In this document: in pieces, positions 63,608 through 64,000 of the stretch
Layout of the letters: every line of letters starts with the position of its first letter
How positions within the stretch are numbered: position 1 is the stretch's first letter
Origin: Cytophagales bacterium
GTDB lineage: Bacteria; Bacteroidota; Bacteroidia; Cytophagales; Microscillaceae
Assembly: GCA_004293905.1 (NCBI GenBank)
Contig: RDZE01000017.1
Coordinates: forward strand, 45,738-109,737
DNA: 64,000 bases
Reading direction: 5' to 3'
Notes under the pieces: generated by a model
What the model was told of the DNA's origin: nothing
Databases searched by the model: none
Seen by the model: only the letters and a program-made list of their open reading frames with translations
Position numbers and translations under genes: made by a program

Positions 63608-64000
63608 ATCTTTCAAAAAAAGAGTTTTTAATTTTTTATTTTGCGGGTTTGGGTTATAAAGGTTCAATAGACTTTATAGAAAATTTAGTATTGAAAAGTA
63701 TCATTGAGGCTTTTTCAAAACTTAGTATAAACTCGTTTTTAGAAGAACAAATCAGAGATGTATTAGTAAGGCATCTGGAAACCGAAAACGAACAAATCAA
63801 GATTTTTTTAGAAGATAAATTTCTTTTTTTAGACACCGAAAGACGCAAAAACATTTCAGATACGGAAAAAGCACGTACCGATATTAGTTTTTCTATGTCA
63901 GGGTTTGAATTTGTATTAGAATGCAAAACCCTCAAATTTGCCGATAAAAAGTACTTGGAAGAAGGTTTACAAAGATTTATAGAACTGAAATATGCCGAAA
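63604..64000 (+). CDS. PD-(D/E)XK-like protein (cut by window edge)
   Basis: The first 132 residues, from the ATG at 63604, which overlaps the previous stop. Asp93 in ARTDISF and Glu106-Cys-Lys108 in FVLECKTL form a PD-(D/E)XK-like core, with a helical N-terminus (FIENLVLKSIIEAFSKL). It is probably a nuclease-fold protein. The C-terminal part is beyond the window, so completeness and extra domains cannot be judged. Confidence 0.6.
   Translation, partial: MNLSKKEFLIFYFAGLGYKGSIDFIENLVLKSIIEAFSKLSINSFLEEQIRDVLVRHLETENEQIKIFLEDKFLFLDTERRKNISDTEKARTDISFSMSGFEFVLECKTLKFADKKYLEEGLQRFIELKYAE

Overview
This is an AT-rich chromosomal window from a member of the Bacteroidota, most likely a Cytophagales-type lineage. 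The evidence is: TAnnTTTG-type -7 promoter boxes ahead of many genes and almost no Shine-Dalgarno sites; a secreted protein ending in a type IX secretion (T9SS) sorting domain; several TPR or 7TM proteins ending in SpoIIE phosphatase domains; a DUF6702 protein; a type B ribosomal protein L31; and a non-CCA-encoded initiator tRNA. The species cannot be named from the sequence alone. Most of the window is ordinary core chromosome with short operons on both strands and few mobile features.

Layout: 0-6 kb (minus strand): a partial methyltransferase, RNase R, an AAA ATPase fused to a PD-(D/E)XK nuclease, a ZIP metal transporter and a glycosyltransferase. 6-18.9 kb (mostly plus): a crotonase, a small Bacteroidota protein, a DUF58 protein, a CapA lipoprotein, hemL, a large VWA-like membrane protein, a small membrane protein, an L,D-transpeptidase-like protein with an altered active site, lspA (minus), a DUF6702 protein, ispE, a CheY-like regulator and a PQQ-type propeller. 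19-31 kb: a TPR-SpoIIE protein (minus), an RND efflux permease, a UvrD/AddA-type helicase, a cobalamin adenosyltransferase, a branched-chain aminotransferase, lpxB, and a monothiol thioredoxin-like protein (minus). 31.3-36.3 kb: a 38-codon small ORF with its own terminator and a 1439-residue T9SS surface protein with three 179-residue repeats. 36.3-54 kb: uvrA, hisF-hisIE, a membrane protein with three winged-helix-like modules, a histidine kinase, a second TPR-SpoIIE protein, plsY, an M28 peptidase, rpmE2, dapF, an ACMSD-like amidohydrolase and alaS.

53.98-55.67 kb is the one clearly accessory stretch. A REP-associated tyrosine transposase (RAYT) is surrounded by palindromic REP elements, and one 33-bp REP copy sits in frame inside the transposase gene itself. 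A small PD-(D/E)XK-like protein follows, and then a degenerate second copy of the alaS 3' end. 55.7-64 kb returns to core genes: an LRR protein and an amino-acid permease in one operon, era, initiator tRNA-Met, rfbA and a 7TM-SpoIIE protein. The window ends in a two-gene operon of an acidic protein and a truncated PD-(D/E)XK-like protein.

Themes: cell-envelope biogenesis (lpxB, plsY, lspA, dapF, rfbA, the L,D-transpeptidase-like protein, CapA), partner-switching or SpoIIE signalling (three phosphatases plus a kinase and a receiver), and nucleic-acid maintenance (RNase R, UvrA, UvrD/AddA, Era). No complete, clearly new multi-gene system was found. The best candidates for follow-up are the REP/RAYT insertion next to alaS, the small ORF with its own terminator, the serine-substituted L,D-transpeptidase, the triple winged-helix membrane protein, and the gene pair at the right edge.
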